Source: Phytophthora vignae f. sp. vignae (taxonomy: Eukaryota > Oomycota > Peronosporomycetes > Peronosporales > Peronosporaceae). From it: a stretch of DNA of 64,000 bases. How positions within the stretch are numbered: position 1 is the first letter of the stretch; each line of letters opens with the position of its first letter. The translations under genes and the position numbers were made by a program. The DNA lies in the NCBI GenBank assembly GCA_016169955.1, contig JABJUM010000066.1, forward strand, positions 248,001 through 312,000, in the 5' to 3' direction. This document shows, one piece after another, positions 59,171 to 64,000 of this stretch. The notes under the pieces were generated by a model. It saw only the letters and a program-made list of their open reading frames with translations, was not told where the DNA came from and did not search any database.

Positions 59171-61937
59171 GCCGAGTTTGTGCGAGACCGGCTCCGCGAG
59201 ATTTCGGCGAGGCCGCTTCTCCACAAGGTCGTCCAGGCACTCAACCCGGACCCTTGCTCGCCTCCGATGGGTTGGGACGAAGAGATGCGCAGGCTTCGGC
59301 TGGAGATCGAGTACCATGCCAAGCGCGCCCGGCACTTCGAGTCACTGCTCAATCAGGAGACCGACCTCAGGAATCAAGCTCAGATTCTGTGCCACCGAGC
59401 TTCGTTCGAGCGCAATGAGCTCTTCGAGGTTGTCAAGTCGCTTTGCCAGGAGCGTGACGAGGTCTCGCGTCAACTGAGGAAGTCCAACTCTTCGATGGCG
59501 ACCAACGACGAGACGATTGCTCTGCTGAAGGCCCAGTGTGAGCGATACGAAGCTTCACTCAAGGCCTCGGACTCGCTCATAGCAAAGGATCGTGAATTGT
59601 TCAAGTCAGGTCTCGTCGAGTACAACCGCAACATACGGCAGCTCCGAGCTCTCCTCGTCAACCAAGCGCGCGGCCAACCGGAGACTCAAGATCTCGTTCG
59701 TCGTATGGATGAAAACATCTTGCCTCGTGCTTTTGAAGCTTTCCTGGATGTGCTTGATTCTTCGGCTGCTTCCTCTTCAGAGACTTCTGCTCCACGCCCT
59801 CGCGAGGCTCTGGCTCATTCCGGCGCCGTTCGTCGCCGAGCCGATATTCCAGACGGCTCTCAAGATGACGTTCCTATGGATTCTGACAGCTCGGGCAGGA
59901 ATCTGGACATTGCCTCTTCGGGTCCTCGTCCTGCCAAGCGTCGCAAGAGCTCTCACCAGTCATCGGAAAAAGGCTCCACAACCTGCGCGGGCGCATGTGT
60001 CCTCGCAGACATGTGTCGCTACCAAGCGTGTTACACGACTCGGTCGCCCATCGGTCGACCTGCAAGAGAGAGCTCGGGCCAAGTCGAAGTCGAGACCCTC
60101 GCCTCCTCCGGTTGCAGTCGCTCGCCAGGGTGAGGACCAAGCTTCGGTTGCTGAGTCCACAGCAGCTCAGGCCAGTCGTCCTCCTTCTCCGACTCCATCC
60201 GAAGCTTCGACCGCTCTGTTCTCCGACGCCTCTGAGGCTGAGGTTGAGTTCGAGACTTCGGACCGCGACGAAGAGCTTGAAGAGAAGCGCCCTGTTGAAA
60301 ACTCGCCTCTTGATGCTTCGGTCGTGGTTCCTCCTCGCCGAGACGGCCGTCCTGTGCGTCCTGCGTCTACGACATCGGCACTCCGCTCCATGGTTGATGT
60401 TGAGCGTGAGAATGCGCCTGATGACGCAGTTATCGGCGACACTGAGGCGTCTCGTGCAAGTGAGGCTTCGGCATCAGCTTCAGCCACTACCCCGCGATCT
60501 CAAGCAACACCTCGCAGGCCTCGTCGTCGCAACTCTCGCACCCAGGTCGTGGCAACCCTCTCGGCGGCTAGCACGGCCGAGATGTCAAGCTTCGCTCGAG
60601 TTTCGACCCCACCGGCCCCAGTCCAAGGGGAGCAGCCTCTGGTTCGCGTGTCTCGCAAGCTGCCGGACACCGCGACGCCGTTTCTCGACCCTCCGTTCCG
60701 AGCGTACGGGGCCAAGCCCTGTTGGTGCATTATTCAGAACGTTCGGATGCCCACTCCGATTGCTGGCGACGTGATGGTGGAGTGTTCGGTCGAAGGCATA
60801 GAGGCATGGGCTGACTGGGAGAACCCAGATCACCCCTTCCAGAGGTTTCTCGCCAGCATGCCGGCCGAGCCTTGCCTGTTCGAGGTGGATGCACTCATGC
60901 CATACGTCCCAATTTCGATTCGCGCGGAAGTTCGGTTGCTGTTGGTGAAGCTCTGGCGGCAATTCACGGGTCGATCCGTTGGTCGCACTGAGAAGAACGA
61001 CCTTGGTTTCTCACTGTTCGAGCGCGGACACTGGATCTCGGCGACTGCTGTGGAGCGATTCCTTAATGCTCTGGCTGAGACCTTCGGCGAAGAGTCGCCT
61101 GAGTACCGCGCGATCTCAGCAGCGTGGGCCAAGTACAACCGCGAGCGCAACAACCGTGCAGATCGCTTACGCTTGCAGATCCCGAAGCGCTGGTGGCAGT
61201 GGTGTTTCCCAGACTTCGCTGGACACATCTCATGCGAGACCGAGACCATGCTTGAGCCTTCGGTGTTGCAGTACTCGTTCGAGAATTTGACGTGGGCCCC
61301 TCGGTCGGACAATTGGGTTTCGGAATGTTTGGAGCTGGATGGACACCAGCCGTGGCGCAATTGCTGGGTGGACGTGCCGTCCGAGCATCCGTATAACACC
61401 ACTTTCGCTCCCTGCAATCCTGCGGTTCCACTCTTCGTCCTGCGCGGCATGACTACTCGTGAGGTTGCGTCTGCCATCACTGTGAACCCTGTGCTGGATC
61501 CTCGTCGTGTCACGACCCCGTGGGTGCGCGAATTCACGAGCTTCCACGGGCCTCCGACCGGTCTACAAGAAGACGTGCAACAAGAAGACGGAGACGAGGT
61601 CTCGGAAGAAGAGGAGGTCAAAGAGGTCATCGAGGAGATCGAATCTTCTGAGGATGAGCCAAGCACTTCCGGTAATGCTGTCGATGACCAAGCTCCAACC
61701 GGCGAAGATACTCCGACTCACGACGCTCAAGCTGCCGCGGCCGGTACGCAACCTTCGGCCCCAGAGTGCGCCCCGATTTCGGAGGCCTCTGTTGAGAAGG
61801 CGTCGGCCGACGAAGTTTCTCCCGAAGAGCCAAGTTCATCTCCGAGTGTCACTGACCAAGCGGCCTCACAGGGCGAGGCTTCTCCGGCTGCACGCCTCCG
61901 CGTTCTGGCCAAGGTCGCGTCGTCTTCGGATTCCTAG
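59171..61937 (+). pseudogene. Large retroelement-associated gene opposing pol, one frameshift
   Basis: Open from about 59171 in one frame (VRDRLREISARPLLHKVVQALNPDP ... a coiled-coil helix with LNQETDLRNQAQILCHRA and QLRKSNSSMATNDETIALLKAQCERYEASL). It then moves by one base somewhere in 59970-60060 to a frame that is open to 61937. The second part is Ser/Ala/Glu-rich, then has a folded domain (residues with FERGHWISATAVERFLNALAETFGEES, RLQIPKRWWQWCFPDFAGHISCETE, HPYNTTFAPCNPAVPLFVLRGMTTREVASAI). It ends in an acidic disordered tail. No known domain recognised. The coiled coil suggests a gag-like or nucleoprotein role; this is speculation. Confidence 0.5.
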
Positions 61938-62204
61938 GCTTCGTCCAGTTCTTCACCATGTCCGAGTCGAGCTAGATCAGGGTAATCAGACTTCGTTCGT
62001 AGCATAACTAGCTCGCCCATGCAATTCAGTAACCGTTCGTCTCTTCAGTAGTTCTCCATGATTATCCAGTCGTAATCGCCACATCGTAAAGTCTTATCCA
62101 CTTCAACATACAAATATACAATCTTCGTCCGCAGTATCTTCTTTCGTCTGCTGGGGCGGGCTGCGTGGCCCCGCCGGCAGTTCGTCATTGCGAGAGGGGT
62201 GCAC

Positions 62205-64000
62205 CTAGTCTTCGTCAGCGACTTGGACCATTTGCAACCTTCGGTCGCGGCGCTTCTCGCGTAAGTAGTCGTACGGCAGGCCACCGCACGACAAATTAGA
62301 TGCAGGTTCCCACGAGGGTTCGTCGTACCCAACCCACTTCACCTTGAACTCTCGAACGGCTCGTTCAGTGCTCGTCGAGAGGGGAATACGGTCATCCAGG
62401 ATGGCCTCTACCTCATATTCACCTGCGAGGTGGTCGGGTTCCCAACTATCCTCCGGGAGCAACTCCTCGTCGAAGTCTAGTCGCGTCTCCTCGGTCACCT
62501 CAGCGGCTAATCGGGTCTTCGGCCGGTCACCAAACTCGTTCACGGCCTTCAGTCGAGACACATGCACGACCGGGTAGAACCGATAGCCGCTCCTGTCGGG
62601 TGAATCCAACTCGTACGCATACTCGTCAACCTTCTGCTTGATGCGGAAGGGTCCATGCCACCGATGAGCTAATTTCTTGGTCAATCCAGGCTTGACACGT
62701 TCCATGTAAAGCCATGCGCGATCTCCTGGCTGGAAGAGAGACTTCGGTGCTGGGTCTGGTGAATCGTCATCACCATCTGTACCTGTCGGCTCGTCCTCCG
62801 CGGTTTCACTAGTCGCAGAAGGTGGAAGCGCAGCACGTTCCGCTCGACCTAAAGTCTCGTTGTGCTTCGCAGCTCTCCGAGCCTTCTCGACCGCTTGGTA
62901 TTCCTTTGCCATCTCTAGCGCCACTTCCTGCTGCCTGTTGACTTCTCGGCGCCATGCTAACGCGTCCGACTGTCGCCCAAAGCCTCGCTTCAATGAGGAA
63001 GACATAGCTCTGAGGGTGGACCTTGCGTCCCATCCGTGCACCAAGTAGAAGGGCGTGTCCTTCCTCGTGGCATCTTGTGAGTTGTTAATCGCAAAGATCA
63101 ACTTCTCCACAATCTCATCCCAATCTTGTTGTAGCGGATCTTCAGCGTACACTCGCACGGATTGCATTACGGTCTTGACCGAGCGTTCCTGTTGGCCGTT
63201 TGCCTGCGGCCGATAGCTCAACGTTGCTCTAGATCGCGACTGCATCATCTCAGCGAAGGTTTGGAAGACTTCGCTCATGAAGCGCGGGTCTCGGTCATGT
63301 CTTATCAGAGACGGCGCTCCGAACCTTCGGTACACGCACTCCTCGAACGCTTGCGCAACGCATAGTGCAGACGTGTCCGCCATCGCTTTGCCCATGACGA
63401 ATCCAGTGAACGCACACTGAAACAGTAACAGTGCGGTGTTGCCCCGCCGAGTCTTCGGTAGGGGTATCACAAAATCCATCGAGACAATTTGCAGCGGTCG
63501 TTTGGCAAAGATGTTGCCCGGCGAGTATCCACGCAGTTGTGGACGACTCTTGCTTGAGCTACAATCTGGGCAGGAGCGCACATGCTTTTCCACATCGGCG
63601 AACAGTCCGATCCAATAGTAGTCTGCCTTCACACGGTGATAAGTTCGGACGATAACTTGGTGACCGCCCTCCAACGAATCATGGCAGTTCTGTAGGACCT
63701 CTTGAACCACCGTTGTTGGCACCACTAGGCGTAATGTCGTCTCCTCGGTTCGGTCACGCCCCCACCGACGGTTCGCACCAAGGAAGTACAGCAAGCCATC
63801 TTCGCTTAGCACAAACTTATCAGCCATTTTCCAGGCTTCGCGTGCGGCTTTGTAGGCAAGGTTCGCTTCTTCTCCCTTTAGCACCGTCTTGAGATTTGAC
63901 CATCGGAGTTCTTCGTCTTGGGCTGTGCCAATGCGTCTGCGCCGTTCCTCCTGCACAACCAGCGGGTCGATGTCGTCAGCACTCGGTTCACGGGCCACTG
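62205..64000 (-). CDS. Ty3/Gypsy pol, integrase with GPY/F and chromodomain, partial
   Basis: C-terminal 598 residues of a pol polyprotein; reverse transcriptase and RNase H would lie beyond base 64000. Zinc-binding HHCC region (HDSLEGGHQ ... CPDCSSSKSRPQ), then the rve core: MDFVIPLPKT (Asp), RHDRDPRF (Asp), and SYRPQANGQQERSVKTVM (Glu). The GPY/F module is WHGPFRIKQKVDEYAYELD. A C-terminal chromodomain follows: YEVEAILDDRIPLST ... FKVKWVGYDEPSWEPASNL. The order and the chromodomain place it among chromoviruses. The frame is open and apparently undamaged. It ends 268 bp from the convergent plus-strand gene. Confidence 0.9.
   Translation of the reverse strand, partial: VAREPSADDIDPLVVQEERRRRIGTAQDEELRWSNLKTVLKGEEANLAYKAAREAWKMADKFVLSEDGLLYFLGANRRWGRDRTEETTLRLVVPTTVVQEVLQNCHDSLEGGHQVIVRTYHRVKADYYWIGLFADVEKHVRSCPDCSSSKSRPQLRGYSPGNIFAKRPLQIVSMDFVIPLPKTRRGNTALLLFQCAFTGFVMGKAMADTSALCVAQAFEECVYRRFGAPSLIRHDRDPRFMSEVFQTFAEMMQSRSRATLSYRPQANGQQERSVKTVMQSVRVYAEDPLQQDWDEIVEKLIFAINNSQDATRKDTPFYLVHGWDARSTLRAMSSSLKRGFGRQSDALAWRREVNRQQEVALEMAKEYQAVEKARRAAKHNETLGRAERAALPPSATSETAEDEPTGTDGDDDSPDPAPKSLFQPGDRAWLYMERVKPGLTKKLAHRWHGPFRIKQKVDEYAYELDSPDRSGYRFYPVVHVSRLKAVNEFGDRPKTRLAAEVTEETRLDFDEELLPEDSWEPDHLAGEYEVEAILDDRIPLSTSTERAVREFKVKWVGYDEPSWEPASNLSCGGLPYDYLREKRRDRRLQMVQVADED

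Larger units (their letters stand above)
56277..64000 (-). mobile_element. Ty3/Gypsy-type chromovirus retroelement, right part outside window
   Basis: GC-rich sequence starting sharply at about 56277 with TGTCGTGTAGG or TGTAGG (LTRs begin with TG). The minus-strand pol end with integrase and chromodomain is at 62205-64000. Between them, on the plus strand, are a spliced Ala/Ser-rich gene and a long broken gene facing pol. If one element, the left border is the 3' LTR of a minus-strand element and the plus-strand genes are antisense additions between pol and the LTR. LTR length and the partner LTR cannot be seen. Two nested elements are an alternative. Confidence 0.6.

Overview
The window is nuclear DNA of an oomycete, most likely a Phytophthora species. 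The first 20 kb hold GC-rich, closely packed host genes with short (about 75-110 nt) GT-AG introns. They include a secreted protein with an RALR...DEER effector signature, a polygalacturonase remnant and an EF-hand NADPH oxidase. No species name can be given from sequence alone.

Layout. 1-15.8 kb: calmodulin-lysine methyltransferase (3' part), kinesin-1-like motor, DPH3, broken polygalacturonase, Rab-like GTPase, complex I 21-kDa-like subunit, ribosomal protein S11, a MORN-repeat protein, the spliceosomal cyclophilin CWC27, and a histidine-phosphatase fragment. 16.5-19.4 kb: RXLR-type effector and NADPH oxidase. 19.4-24 kb: gene-poor, ending in a GC-rich tandem repeat. 24-56.3 kb: two diverged Maverick/Polinton elements, visibly AT-richer, lying in mirror orientation with their replication/integration ends facing each other near 41.75 kb. 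56.3-64 kb: a Ty3/Gypsy-type chromo-integrase retroelement that runs off the right edge and has cut into the second Maverick.

Maverick 1 (about 24.0-41.75 kb) reads from right to left. It has a CxC zinc-finger protein, a possible polymerase tail, chromodomain integrase, a small acidic protein, a Zn/HEPN-like protein, a 658-aa structural protein, a tail-fibre-like protein, packaging ATPase, penton-like minor capsid protein, pVI-like protein, adenain-type protease and major capsid protein, then small accessory genes. Its capsid gene is split by a 2.6-kb DNA transposon with 26-bp terminal inverted repeats and a 6-bp target duplication, and also carries frameshifts. Its integrase has Asp where the catalytic Glu should be.

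Maverick 2 (about 41.8-56.28 kb) carries related genes in the opposite direction: a protein-primed-type B-family DNA polymerase with an embedded HNH nuclease, integrase with intact D,D-35-E, the Zn/HEPN-like protein, the structural protein, fibre, ATPase and penton. One roughly 5.15-kb inversion (about 45.88-51.03 kb) explains why both the polymerase, cut at its motif A, and the structural protein are split into halves on opposite strands.

The most novel-looking material is the Maverick accessory gene set, in which several families recur in both elements. These are: a C-x9-C-x8-C-x2-H protein ending in an RNxxxH (HEPN-like) motif; a family with a shared C-terminal HP...DD(I/V)ExFF motif; an unusual C-x-C-x11-H-x5-H finger; fibre proteins with a self-processing S74-type chaperone end; and adenain-type cleavage sites (M/L-x-G-x-G) in two structural proteins. 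Both elements look defective, but their damage is partly complementary.
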